Assembly (NCBI GenBank): GCA_012838315.1
Contig: DUPM01000051.1
Location: 1-53,577 of the forward strand
Direction of reading: 5' to 3'
Source of the DNA: Clostridiaceae bacterium
GTDB lineage: Bacteria; Bacillota; Clostridia; Saccharofermentanales; Saccharofermentanaceae
Length of the DNA: 53,577 nucleotides
The notes under the pieces were generated by a model, which saw only the letters and a program-made list of their open reading frames with translations, was not told the origin of the DNA and made no database searches. Numbering within the stretch: the first letter of the stretch is position 1; every line of letters begins with the position of its first letter. This document shows positions 37,368-45,320 of the stretch, piece after piece. The translations under genes and the position numbers were made by a program.

Positions 37368-38045
37368 ATGCCAAGCCAAAGAATTCTCGAGGCGAAGCAA
37401 AAAGTCGTCGCTGACCTGGTGTCGGATTACAAACAGGCGAAGTCGTTCGTATTTACGGATGCTCGTGGTTTGACTGTACTCCAGGATACGCAAATGCGCG
37501 CTGACCTCAGAAAAAACAACGTGACCTACAAGGTTGTTAAGAACTCTACTGCAAAGTTGGTTTTTGATGAACTTGGTGTTTCAGGTCTCGATGATGTTTT
37601 CAAGGGTCCGACCGCTATTGCTTACTCCAACGAGGACTTGATCGCCCCCGCGAAGATCATCAAGGAATATGCAGACAAGTACAGCAAGCTCGACATTAAG
37701 GGTGGTATCATTGAAGGTGCCGCTGCGACTGTTGAGCAAGTGAACACTCTTGCCAAGATTCCTACAAAAGAAGTTCTTTGCGGACAAATTGCTTACGGAT
37801 TGCTTTTCCCACTTACCAAGCTCGCAATGTTGCTTAAGGCTGCTGCCGAAAAGCTTCAAGAAGAGAGTGGCGTAGTCGTTTCCGAAGAGCCTGCCGAAGT
37901 AGTTGCAGAAGTAACAGAAAAAGAGACTGCCGAAGCGGCTGCTCCAGAAGCAACTGAAGAAGCATCACAAGAAGAAACTGCTGAAGCGGCTGCTCCAGAA
38001 GCAACCGAAGAAGTGGCAGATCCAACCGCAGACGCTGCCGAGTAA
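37368..38045 (+). CDS. rplJ: 50S ribosomal protein L10 with repeated acidic C-terminal extension
   Basis: Anchors the L7/L12 dimers on the ribosome stalk. Residues 1 to about 170 are normal L10 (QAKSFVFTDARGLTVLQ, FKGPTAIAYSNEDL, KLAMLLKAAAEKLQ). About 50 residues follow, made of Ala, Glu, Pro and Thr, with a 17-residue unit (ETAEAAAPEATEEASQE) repeated once. L10 is usually 165-175 residues; this one has 225. An upstream in-frame start at 37296 lies within the leader. ATG 37368 has AAGGAGG before it and starts MPSQRILEAKQ. Confidence 0.95.
   Translation: MPSQRILEAKQKVVADLVSDYKQAKSFVFTDARGLTVLQDTQMRADLRKNNVTYKVVKNSTAKLVFDELGVSGLDDVFKGPTAIAYSNEDLIAPAKIIKEYADKYSKLDIKGGIIEGAAATVEQVNTLAKIPTKEVLCGQIAYGLLFPLTKLAMLLKAAAEKLQEESGVVVSEEPAEVVAEVTEKETAEAAAPEATEEASQEETAEAAAPEATEEVADPTADAAE
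37926..38013 (+). repeat. 51-bp period direct repeat inside rplJ
   Basis: The 37 bases from 37926 recur from 37977 with two silent changes (GCC to GCT, ACT to ACC). The period of 51 bases keeps the frame and gives the 17-residue repeat in the L10 tail. The few silent differences point to a recent duplication. Confidence 0.9.
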
Positions 38046-38096
38046 TCGGTAACAACAAATGATGCCGATTCGGCAATATAATTGGAGGTAACAATC

Positions 38097-38474
38097 ATGG
38101 CCAGTGAGAAAGTAACAAAGATTCTCGAAGATGTGAAGACCCTGACCGTTATGGAGCTTTTTGAGCTTGAGAAGGGCATTGAAGAAGAGTTCGGCGTATC
38201 CGCTGCTGCTCTTGCTGTTGCAGCTCCTGCTGCCGGTGGCGAAGCTGCTGCAGTTGCTGAACAAACAGAGTTCACCGTTGTTCTTAAGAGCGCCGGTGCA
38301 GCGAAAATTGCTGTTATCAAGGTTGTCCGTGAGATCACGGGCTTGGGCCTCAAGGAAGCCAAAGATTTGGTCGATGGCGCTCCGAAGCCGGTTAAAGAGA
38401 ATGTTTCCAAAGAAGATGCTGATGCAGCCGCTGCTAAGCTGAAGGATGCCGGAGCAGACGTCGAGATTAAGTAA
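38097..38474 (+). CDS. rplL: 50S ribosomal protein L7/L12
   Basis: The 125-residue stalk protein that recruits translation GTPases. It has an N-terminal dimerisation helix ([19 protein letters not shown]), an Ala-rich hinge and the C-terminal [29 protein letters not shown]. An upstream in-frame start overlaps the GGAGGT site; ATG 38097 is used. It is followed by a strong terminator instead of rpoB. Confidence 0.98.
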   Translation: MASEKVTKILEDVKTLTVMELFELEKGIEEEFGVSAAALAVAAPAAGGEAAAVAEQTEFTVVLKSAGAAKIAVIKVVREITGLGLKEAKDLVDGAPKPVKENVSKEDADAAAAKLKDAGADVEIK

Positions 38475-38491
38475 TCTTGGCGCTCCTATTT

Positions 38492-39178
38492 CTATTCCTT
38501 TGAAACCAAGCAGGCTTTCGCCGATAGTATCGGTTGGAAGCCTGCTTTTTCATGCCCGGATAACACATAGGCTTCAAATTGCATTGATGGGCGAACTCGG
38601 AATAGTATCATCGTGTCCGGTTTATGGGAATCATATATGTCTCCGCCAAGAAAACGAGTTGAAGCTGACAGAGGCTGTAATCGCGCGCGCTTGGTCGGGT
38701 CGGAACAACCGGGAGACGAAGATTGGGCCTTTTGTGAAGGCTGTGAATTTATCTGCTTTGCAATCGTATCTCTCCACAGCGGCGGCAAACGAATTATATA
38801 CTGATGGCTTTCGGAATTGTTTGCAGATTGTGTTGAGGCGAGCAACGCAAAAGTGATAACGGAATCGTAATGGTCAATATAAAGATCCAGAGACTTTTGG
38901 ACATAGATGTCAGATAAAACTCTTTGCTGAAAGAGGATTGCCGTTGAGGATGGCTTGAATGATGTTCCGAAGTGCAATCGCAAATAGGATAAATGATAGT
39001 ATATTCGCAGTTCTGACGCTATGGTGTGAACAACATGGGCTAACTGCGAGCCGTTGGCCTTTATGACTCTGGAGTTGGAGTACGTAGAACAATGATCAAT
39101 CTGCAAACTCGAAGGGGTTATGTGAGATAATTCGAGATGGGAGGGACTCACTGTTGAGCATGTGCAATAAGCATTCAT
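38492..39178 (-). CDS. Uncertain ORF convergent on rplL
   Basis: An open frame of 228 codons that fills almost all of the gap between rplL and the amino acid transporter. ATG 39178 has AAAGGATG about 10 bases upstream, which supports real translation, and a segment such as LRIYYHLSYLRLHFG reads like protein. Against it: the product is unusually rich in Ser, His and Gln, codon choice differs from neighbours, no family is recognised, and its last 20 codons run back through the rplL terminator. If real, it overlaps the 3' end of the rplL transcript in antisense. Confidence 0.4.
   Translation of the reverse strand: MNAYCTCSTVSPSHLELSHITPSSLQIDHCSTYSNSRVIKANGSQLAHVVHTIASELRIYYHLSYLRLHFGTSFKPSSTAILFQQRVLSDIYVQKSLDLYIDHYDSVITFALLASTQSANNSESHQYIIRLPPLWRDTIAKQINSQPSQKAQSSSPGCSDPTKRARLQPLSASTRFLGGDIYDSHKPDTMILFRVRPSMQFEAYVLSGHEKAGFQPILSAKACLVSKE
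38508..38550 (+). terminator. Rho-independent terminator after rplL
   Basis: AAGCAGGCTT (38508-38517) pairs perfectly with AAGCCTGCTT (38538-38547), followed by T residues. An inner CCGA/TCGG stem sits in the loop. It separates rplJL from the genes downstream. Confidence 0.9.
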
Positions 39179-39291
39179 AAACAAACATCCTTTTTTATTG
39201 ATCATAATCAATCGCAAAAGATTAATTGAAGCAAAGATGCGACAATATCAACGGAAATCGACAATGACGACATAATGTAAAAAATACTCAA

Positions 39292-39320
39292 TTGACAAAG
39301 AGATGCATTGTTTGTAGTGT
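39292..39320 (+). promoter_or_regulatory. Probable promoter of the amino acid ABC operon
   Basis: TTGACA (39292-39297) is a perfect -35; TAGTGT (39315-39320) at 17 bases is a weak -10. The pair lies 48 bases before the binding-protein gene. Confidence 0.5.
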
Positions 39321-39367
39321 AATTGTGTAATATCTGACGGAAACATTAATGGCATAGGGGTAATATT

Positions 39368-40129
39368 ATGAAGAAAATAAAGTTGGTGGCTATTATTCTG
39401 GTTATTACCGGACTTTTGACCGGTCTTGTATCTTGTGCTAAGGAAAAGAATGATACGGGGACAAAGGATCCTAAAGTTTTAGTTATGGGAACGAACGCGG
39501 CGTTTCCGCCGTTCGAATATATGGAGGGTGGCCAAGTGGTCGGTGTAGATGCCGATATGATGGCTTTGATTGCAGCTGAAATGGGAGTAGAACTCAAAAT
39601 CGTAGATATGGATTTTGATTCTCTTCCGACCGCACTTGCAAACGGACAGATTGATATTATCGCCGCCGGTTTGACAGTTCGTCCGGATCGCGAGGAGTCC
39701 ATGGACTTTTCACAATCCTATTACACAGCGGCGCAGACGGTCATCGTTCTTGATGATTCGGGTTATACGGGCATAGAAGACTTGGCCGATAAATTAATTG
39801 GCGTTCAGACCGGAACGACCGGTATGTTCTGCGCAGAGGAATTTGTAAATGATTTGTCTCAGATTAAGAACTTCCAGAATGGAATGCTCGCCGTTGAAGC
39901 GCTGAAGAACGGCCAGGTTGATGCTGTCATCATCGATAATAATCCTGCGAAGGAATATGCTGAAATCAATGATGGCCTGCTTTTGATCGAGGGTGAGTTT
40001 GAGAACGAAATGTATGCCATGGCTGTTGCAAAGGGCAATAAAGTTTTGCTCGATCAGGTCAACGCTGCACTCACGAAGATTAGAGAAAACGGTGAGTTTG
40101 ATAAGGTTATTGATAAATACGTGAAATGA
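39368..40129 (+). CDS. Polar amino acid ABC transporter, substrate-binding lipoprotein
   Basis: A 253-residue family 3 solute-binding protein. Signal peptide with lipobox LVSC and lipidated C23. The binding fold shows GTNAAFPPFEYMEGGQVVG, GVDADMMALIAAEMG, the conserved AAGLTVRPDREESMDFSQSY and GVQTGTTG. It starts an operon with a matching permease and ATPase, so it delivers a polar amino acid to them. The ligand (glutamine, cystine, arginine or similar) cannot be told by eye. Confidence 0.93.
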   Translation: MKKIKLVAIILVITGLLTGLVSCAKEKNDTGTKDPKVLVMGTNAAFPPFEYMEGGQVVGVDADMMALIAAEMGVELKIVDMDFDSLPTALANGQIDIIAAGLTVRPDREESMDFSQSYYTAAQTVIVLDDSGYTGIEDLADKLIGVQTGTTGMFCAEEFVNDLSQIKNFQNGMLAVEALKNGQVDAVIIDNNPAKEYAEINDGLLLIEGEFENEMYAMAVAKGNKVLLDQVNAALTKIRENGEFDKVIDKYVK

Positions 40130-40194
40130 GCCTGGAGCATACCTTAAGCTTTTGCGTACGATGTGGCACACGACTCATTTGGGAGTAATGAATA

Positions 40195-40881
40195 GTGTTT
40201 GATGAGCTGATACGATCCTTTTCGGATATGATATATTTGGCCTTGATTAAGGAAGATCGTTTTAATTTCCTTGTCAACGGCTTTGTAGTGTCTGTTCAGC
40301 TGACCTTAAGTGCTGCGCTCATCGGTGTGGCTCTCGGGCTGATAATCGCCATTTTCAAAATTCGTAATAAGGGTGCGACTGCATCTTTTGCAAATGCCTA
40401 TATTACCGTCATCAGAGGCACGCCCGCAGTGGTTCAGTTAACTGTCATTTATTTCGTAGTGTTGGCTAAGTCGGGATTGCCGGCGATGCTGATTGCCGCA
40501 ATCGCTTTTGGGCTGAACAGTGCCGCATATGTTGCGGAAATTGTTCGCGGCGGCATCATGGCTGTGGATAAAGGGCAGACGGAAGCTGGTCGATCGCTTG
40601 GGTTGTCGTCATTCCAAACGATGCGCTACATTGTTATTCCACAGGCCGTCAAAAATGTACTCCCAGCTTTGGGAAATGAGTTTATTGTGCTACTCAAGGA
40701 GACATCGATTGCCGGTTATATTAGCATAGTTGACTTAAATAAGGGCGGGCAGCACATTTCAAGCATTACTTACAACGGTATGGTCGCACCGCTTTGTGTC
40801 GCATACATTTATTTGCTTATGACAACAACAATGGCATCCGCATTGGATCGTCTCGAACGGAGGATGAGGGCCGGTGATTAG
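40195..40881 (+). CDS. Polar amino acid ABC transporter permease
   Basis: A 228-residue HisM/GlnP-family permease with about five membrane helices, including [20 protein letters not shown] and [18 protein letters not shown]. The EAA coupling loop is [22 protein letters not shown]-like (positions about 126-146). The start is GTG 40195: GGGAG lies nine bases upstream, and the nearby ATG at 40188 is out of frame. It overlaps the ATPase gene by eight bases. Confidence 0.92.
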   Translation: MFDELIRSFSDMIYLALIKEDRFNFLVNGFVVSVQLTLSAALIGVALGLIIAIFKIRNKGATASFANAYITVIRGTPAVVQLTVIYFVVLAKSGLPAMLIAAIAFGLNSAAYVAEIVRGGIMAVDKGQTEAGRSLGLSSFQTMRYIVIPQAVKNVLPALGNEFIVLLKETSIAGYISIVDLNKGGQHISSITYNGMVAPLCVAYIYLLMTTTMASALDRLERRMRAGD

Positions 40882-41596
40882 TGTTACAAATCTCTACAAG
40901 TCATTCGGGAAACTCGATGTCCTCAAGGGAATTGATGCGGAGATTCGTCGCGGTGAAGTGGTTTGTGTCATTGGTCCGTCGGGCTCGGGTAAAAGTACAT
41001 TTCTTCGATGTTTGAATTTTCTGGAAGAGCCGGACAAAGGGGATATTGTTCTTGACGGCGTCTCAATGACTGAACATAAAAAGGACATTGACCGACTTCG
41101 GCAGAAGGCGGGCATGGTATTTCAGCAATTCAATCTTTTCCCGAATTTGACGGTGATTGACAATATTACGTTGGCGCCGATGAAGGCACTTCGCATGAGT
41201 GCAAAGCAAGCAGAAGAGAATGCGATGCGGTTATTGTCTCGGGTCGGTCTTGAAGAAAAGGCTACGGCTTATCCGAATCGCTTGTCCGGTGGTCAGAAGC
41301 AACGCGTGGCTATTGCCAGGGCACTGGCAATGAATCCGGAAATAATGCTTTTTGATGAGCCGACGTCTGCGCTTGATCCTGAAATGGTCGGAGAGGTGCT
41401 CGATGTCATGAAGGAACTGGCAAAGTCCGGAATGACTATGGTCGTTGTGACTCATGAAATGGGTTTTGCTCGTGAAGCTGCGGATAGAGTCCTATATATG
41501 GACGAAGGTATTATCTATGAACAAGGCACACCCGCTGAAGTTTTTCTGAATCCGAAAAAGCCCCGAACCAAAGAATTTTTGAGTAAAGTGTTATAG
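40874..41596 (+). CDS. Polar amino acid ABC transporter ATP-binding protein
   Basis: A 240-residue GlnQ-type ATPase with Walker [11 protein letters not shown]-loop [13 protein letters not shown], signature [15 protein letters not shown], Walker [17 protein letters not shown] and H-loop [14 protein letters not shown]. The start is GTG 40874 inside the end of the permease gene. The FFLNP-type end ([18 protein letters not shown]) is typical of the group. Confidence 0.95.
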   Translation: MISVTNLYKSFGKLDVLKGIDAEIRRGEVVCVIGPSGSGKSTFLRCLNFLEEPDKGDIVLDGVSMTEHKKDIDRLRQKAGMVFQQFNLFPNLTVIDNITLAPMKALRMSAKQAEENAMRLLSRVGLEEKATAYPNRLSGGQKQRVAIARALAMNPEIMLFDEPTSALDPEMVGEVLDVMKELAKSGMTMVVVTHEMGFAREAADRVLYMDEGIIYEQGTPAEVFLNPKKPRTKEFLSKVL

Positions 41597-41605
41597 GAGT
41601 AAAGA

Positions 41606-42253
41606 ATGCAAACAGCAGTTTTCGTATATGCGGTCATGTGGGTATTGTTTATTGGTCCGCTATTGGGATTCAATATCAAGCGCGTATACGAAAGTCAGCC
41701 GAACGGTCGAAAAAAGATGAGGTGGCCGCAACTCATCGCGTTGTTCGTGGTCGCAGTATCAATCACCGTGCTGCTTTCTGCATCGCTACAGTCTACGCTG
41801 GTCTCTCGCTACGAAATCGCATCTGAAAGATATGCACGTGTCTATGCGGAGTACCTTGCGGGGGAGATTGATAAAGACGAGTATATCAGGCAGTCAAATA
41901 AGCTAGCCGATCCGGGCGGCGAAGAGAATTTTGAAAAATGGGCGGATGCCATGGCGTTAAGTCAGAATGGAAAAGCTCGATTTCAGATTAGTGATTGGAT
42001 TATCCCCAAATACTACCAGGATAGCGAGTGGTTTCCTGATACAAATGTTTTGAGTGAAAACAATCCAGTATTTGTTGTTCTGCTTTTCGACAACGGAAGT
42101 GAACAAGAATATTTTCTAATTCGAATGATCTCGGACGAAACCGGCGCAAACTGGAAGGTCGATTACGCCGAGCCTGCGACAGAAGAGCAATTAAAGCAGG
42201 TGAACTATGCGGTGCCGAGTCAGAAGACGGGCAAATGGTTTACCGTCGGCTGA
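41606..42253 (+). CDS. Membrane protein of unknown function
   Basis: A 215-residue protein, not recognised. Two membrane helices (about 3-22 and 40-61) are followed by a soluble region of about 150 residues. That region has an acidic helix (SERYARVYAEYLAGEIDKDEY) and a beta-rich end (VFVVLLFDNGSEQEYFLIRM, WKVDYAEPA). GGAG lies before the ATG, only nine bases after the ATPase gene, so it is probably in the same operon. No link to transport is visible in the sequence. Confidence 0.78.
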   Translation: MQTAVFVYAVMWVLFIGPLLGFNIKRVYESQPNGRKKMRWPQLIALFVVAVSITVLLSASLQSTLVSRYEIASERYARVYAEYLAGEIDKDEYIRQSNKLADPGGEENFEKWADAMALSQNGKARFQISDWIIPKYYQDSEWFPDTNVLSENNPVFVVLLFDNGSEQEYFLIRMISDETGANWKVDYAEPATEEQLKQVNYAVPSQKTGKWFTVG

Positions 42254-42357
42254 TCATTTGACGTCAGATAATTTCTTGGATTCCGATGCCTTAGCATTTT
42301 TTCAAGTTTCGGTATTTGACGGCCGAAGTTAACTGTGTTTTTTCGAAAAAAAGGCTG

Positions 42358-42386
42358 TTGACAAGATCATAGTCTGCTGTTAGAAT
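42358..42386 (+). promoter_or_regulatory. Sigma-A promoter of the tRNA-Met/tRNA-Glu pair
   Basis: TTGACA (42358-42363) and TAGAAT (42381-42386) are 17 bases apart, 32 bases before the first tRNA. Confidence 0.85.
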
Positions 42387-42418
42387 CGTAAAGCGTTGAA
42401 AATCTGGTGTTTCAATGT

Positions 42419-42495
42419 GGCGGCATAGCTCAGTTGGCCAGAGCGTCCGGTTCATACCCGGCAGGTCGTAGGTTCAAATCCCACTGCCGCTACCA
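42419..42495 (+). tRNA. tRNA with CAT anticodon (Met, elongator; or Ile2)
   Basis: The cloverleaf has acceptor GGCGGCA with TGCCGCT (first pair G.U), the anticodon loop TTCATAC and an encoded CCA. It lacks the three G-C anticodon-stem pairs of an initiator tRNA. A CAT anticodon can also mark an isoleucine tRNA modified to lysidine, so the amino acid is not fully certain. Confidence 0.9.
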
Positions 42496-42498
42496 TAT

Positions 42499-42573
42499 GG
42501 CCCGTTGGTCAAGAGGTTAAGACATCGCCCTTTCACGGCGAAAACAGGAGTTCGATTCTCCTACGGGTCACCA
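42499..42573 (+). tRNA. tRNA-Glu (anticodon TTC)
   Basis: Acceptor GGCCCGT pairs with ACGGGTC, the anticodon loop is CTTTCAC with TTC, the T arm is AGGAGTTCGATTCTCCT and CCA is encoded. It starts three bases after the previous tRNA and shares its promoter and terminator. Confidence 0.95.
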
Positions 42574-42578
42574 AGCAG

Positions 42579-42610
42579 GAAGTCCGAGTATGCTCGGGCT
42601 TCTTTTTTTT
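42579..42610 (+). terminator. Rho-independent terminator of the tRNA pair
   Basis: GAAGTCCGAG pairs with CTCGGGCTTC around a TATG loop, followed by eight T residues. Confidence 0.93.
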
Positions 42611-42707
42611 GCCGATTGTTGTTAGGAAAAGAGAATATATAATTATTATTGAGCATTTTTACTGTGCATATGACAATAACAAATTGTGTGCGTTTTCCTA
42701 GCAAAAC

Positions 42708-42722
42708 AGTATAATTAATACT
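42708..42722 (+). promoter_or_regulatory. -10 region with inverted repeat before the second ABC importer
   Basis: TATAAT (42710-42715) lies inside the inverted repeat AGTAT-AATTA-ATACT. No good -35 is at the right distance, which fits a regulated promoter. The gene starts about 50 bases downstream. Confidence 0.45.
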
Positions 42723-42769
42723 AAAGCAATCTTATAATTGTTTTAAAACAGCATTCGGAGGAAATATAC

Positions 42770-43741
42770 ATGAAAAAAGTGATTGCACTACTGCTCGCTG
42801 TCGGTCTTTCTATGGCAATAATTGCCGGTTGTTCTGAAAAGCAAAAGGAAGACGTGACCATTCGAGTGGCCGGACTCAAGGGTCCGACATCCATGGGCAT
42901 GGTCGGTCTGATGGACGCTTCCGACAAGGGGACATCTAAGAACAAATATGAATTTTCGATACATGGAACTGCTGATGAAGTGACACCTAAACTAATTAAC
43001 GGTGAGCTTGATGTGGCGGCAATTCCGGCTAATTTGGCGTCCGTACTTTTCAACAATACGGAAGGCAAAATTCAAGTCCTCGCGGTCAATACATTAGGCG
43101 TCAATTATATCGTTGATATGGGTGATGATGTTAACACTTTTGCTGACCTTAAGGGAAAGACGATTTTTGCATCGGGCAAGGGCTCTTCTCCTGAGTATGC
43201 GTTAAGATATCTCTTGACTCAAAATGGCATTGACCCCGATAATGATGTCACTATTGAATTTAAGTCAGAGGCCTCAGAGGTGGTTGCGTTGATGGCCGAA
43301 AATCAATCCGGCATTGCCATGTTGCCGCAACCCTATGTGTTTGTCGCAAAAGCAACGCTTCCTGAGCTTCGAGTCGCAATTGACATGAATCAAGAGTGGG
43401 CCAACCTCGACAATGGAAGTTTGATGATTACCGGTGTTGTTGTAGCACGAGCAGATTTTGTTAAAGAAAATCCGGATGCGGTTAAGGCGTTTCTGGAAGA
43501 GTATAAAACCTCAACCGAATATGTGAATGCAAACCCAGCGGATGCTGCAGTATTGATCGAAAAGTATGATATCTTTAAAGCAGCGATAGCCGAAAAGGCC
43601 ATTCCGTTCTGTAACATCACCTACATAGCCGGTGGAGAGATGAAGGCCGCCATGGAGGGGTATTTGAATGTTCTTTACAATGAAAACCCAAAAGCGGTCG
43701 GAGGAAAACTCCCGGAGTCCGGCTTCTACTACGGCGCGTAA
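42770..43741 (+). CDS. NMT1/SsuA-type ABC transporter substrate-binding lipoprotein
   Basis: A 323-residue lipoprotein with lipobox IIAGC and lipidated C21. The fold resembles NMT1/THI5/SsuA binding proteins: ELDVAAIPANLASVLFNN, VNTFADLKGKTIFASGKGSSPEYALRYLL and SGIAMLPQPYVFVA. Such proteins bind sulfonates, thiamine precursors or other small aromatic or anionic ligands; none is indicated here. GGAGGAAA precedes the ATG. Its last 74 bases overlap the permease gene in another frame. Confidence 0.9.
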   Translation: MKKVIALLLAVGLSMAIIAGCSEKQKEDVTIRVAGLKGPTSMGMVGLMDASDKGTSKNKYEFSIHGTADEVTPKLINGELDVAAIPANLASVLFNNTEGKIQVLAVNTLGVNYIVDMGDDVNTFADLKGKTIFASGKGSSPEYALRYLLTQNGIDPDNDVTIEFKSEASEVVALMAENQSGIAMLPQPYVFVAKATLPELRVAIDMNQEWANLDNGSLMITGVVVARADFVKENPDAVKAFLEEYKTSTEYVNANPADAAVLIEKYDIFKAAIAEKAIPFCNITYIAGGEMKAAMEGYLNVLYNENPKAVGGKLPESGFYYGA

Positions 43742-44483
43742 TCGCCTTTTTGAAAAACTAATTGCTGTCGTTGCCGCACTTGCCGTTTGGCAGGTTGCGG
43801 CAATGCTAGTTGACCAGAGTATTATTCTTGTTACTCCGGTTCGAGTTCTTGAAAAATTATTTATTTTGGTTCAGACTGCCGATTTCTGGTCGACTGTTCT
43901 ATATTCTTTGATTCGCATGAGTCTCGGATTTTTTGCGGCGCTGATTGCAGGTGTTTTGTTGGCTTTTTTTGCATCCCGCTTTCGGCCCATTGAGATCCTG
44001 TTATGGCCATACATGGCTGCGGTCAAATCGACGCCTGTTGCATCGTTTGTTATACTTTGCCTCCTGTGGCTCGGTGCGGCTCGTTTATCGGTGTTTATCT
44101 CATTTCTGATGGTTTTGCCCGTCATCTATACAAATGTGCTTCAGGGCATCAAGAGTACCGATAAGAAGCTTTTGGAGATGGCCTTTGTATTCCGGATGCC
44201 GATTCGAAGGCGACTCTTTTTTATTTATTTGCCGGGTGTGAAAAACTACTTTCTTTCTGCGGCAGGCGTAGCGATTGGCTTTGCCTGGAAAGCGGGAATA
44301 GCAGCCGAAGTGATTGGCATTCCCAAAGGTTCAATCGGTGAACGACTCTATGAGGCAAAGATTTACTTGAATTCAGCGGAGCTCTTTGCATGGACTTTGG
44401 TCATTGTCGTAATCAGTGTGGTTTTCGAAAAGCTCTTTTTGACTGCGGTTAAACGCGTTTACGAGAGAATGGAGAAGGTGTGA
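43668..44483 (+). CDS. SsuC/TauC-type ABC transporter permease
   Basis: A 271-residue permease with about six membrane helices and the binding-protein-dependent coupling loop near 165-195 (LLEMAFVFRMPIRRRLFFIYLP). The start lies inside the binding-protein gene: GGAGGGG at 43654-43660 is seven bases before ATG 43668, so the start is well supported despite the 74-base overlap. It works with the ATPase that overlaps its stop. Confidence 0.9.
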   Translation: MFFTMKTQKRSEENSRSPASTTARNRLFEKLIAVVAALAVWQVAAMLVDQSIILVTPVRVLEKLFILVQTADFWSTVLYSLIRMSLGFFAALIAGVLLAFFASRFRPIEILLWPYMAAVKSTPVASFVILCLLWLGAARLSVFISFLMVLPVIYTNVLQGIKSTDKKLLEMAFVFRMPIRRRLFFIYLPGVKNYFLSAAGVAIGFAWKAGIAAEVIGIPKGSIGERLYEAKIYLNSAELFAWTLVIVVISVVFEKLFLTAVKRVYERMEKV

Positions 44484-45052
44484 TGAATATACTTTTAGAG
44501 AACGTTGACAAACGTTTCGGGGAGAAGGTTGTTTTTGCGGATTTTTCGTTGCGTATGGTCAACGGGTCTTTAACGGTCATAATGGGGCCTTCCGGTTGCG
44601 GGAAAACAACTCTATTAAATATGCTCATGGGTCTAACCGAGCCGGACAACGGTCGGATAGAGGGGGTTCCGTCACGCAAGGCAGCGGTTTTTCAAGAAGA
44701 TCGGCTCTGCGAACCATTTAATGCATTGGCAAATGTTCGAATGGTGTGTGCGCCCAATGTGGATGATTCGCTAATCCAATCTCATCTCACGCAACTCGGA
44801 CTTGCGGAAAGACTCTCCGTTCCGGTCAAAAATCTGAGTGGGGGGATGCGTCGACGTGTCGCAATCGCAAGGGCGATGCTCGCGGATGCTGAGATTATTC
44901 TGATGGACGAACCATTTAAGGGGCTCGATGATAAACTGAAATTTGAGACAATGGATTATGTTAAGCAGCACCGCAATCACCGCACATTGATCATGGTCAC
45001 TCACGACCGAGAGGAGTCTTTGTATATGGATGGTGAATTGATGATTTTATAA
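44483..45052 (+). CDS. SsuB/TauB-type ABC transporter ATP-binding protein, short
   Basis: A 189-residue ATPase with Walker A GPSGCGKTT, Q-loop AVFQEDRLCEPFNAL, signature LSGGMRRRVAIARAM, Walker B IILMDEPFKGLDD and H-loop MVTHD. It ends 15 residues after the H-loop, shorter than the usual 240-260, so the C-terminal part is missing but all catalytic motifs are present. GTG 44480 is possible, but ATG 44483, eight bases after GGAG, is preferred. Confidence 0.9.
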   Translation: MNILLENVDKRFGEKVVFADFSLRMVNGSLTVIMGPSGCGKTTLLNMLMGLTEPDNGRIEGVPSRKAAVFQEDRLCEPFNALANVRMVCAPNVDDSLIQSHLTQLGLAERLSVPVKNLSGGMRRRVAIARAMLADAEIILMDEPFKGLDDKLKFETMDYVKQHRNHRTLIMVTHDREESLYMDGELMIL

Positions 45053-45100
45053 TTTAGTCTTGTCAAATCTCATTTTCATCGTTATATTACCCGTATAAGC

Positions 45101-45263
45101 CATCGGTGCTTGTTAATTCAAGATAATAGGGAATGCGGTTTAAATCCGCAGCAGCCCCCGCTACTGTGAAGGGGACGAAATTCGTCAATTGCCATTGAGT
45201 CTTGATTGAGATTTGAGAAGGCGCGAAGAATAGGTTGACCCGAAGCCAGGAGACCTGCCGATG
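45101..45263 (+). ncRNA. Cobalamin (B12) riboswitch
   Basis: The region has the B12 riboswitch core GCAGCAGCCCCCGCTACTGT (45148-45167) and the B12 box GAAGCCAGGAGACCTGCC (45242-45259). CATCGG (45101-45106) and CCGATG (45258-45263) close the P1 stem. It lies just before the btuFCD-type genes and should lower their expression when cobalamin is abundant. Confidence 0.94.
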
Positions 45264-45300
45264 AGTTCGTTTTTTGTGTTTTCTTCGGAGGGAAGATAGG

Positions 45301-45320
45301 CACAGAAGGAGATTCCTGTG
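45301..45320 (+). promoter_or_regulatory. Hairpin holding the ribosome site and GTG start of btuF
   Basis: CACAG (45301-45305) and CTGTG (45316-45320) can pair, with the AAGGAG site in the loop and the GTG start in the 3' arm. It is a candidate expression platform for the riboswitch acting on translation. Confidence 0.5.

Noticed and set aside
37856-38410. 184-codon minus-strand frame across rplJ and rplL
   Set aside because: It is the antisense of the Ala/Glu-rich L10 tail and the L7/L12 hinge. Its Ala/Ser/Thr low complexity is a by-product of the codon pattern on the other strand.
38446-38856. 136-codon plus-strand frame after rplL
   Set aside because: It starts inside rplL and crosses its terminator, has no ribosome site and competes with a longer, better-started minus-strand frame.
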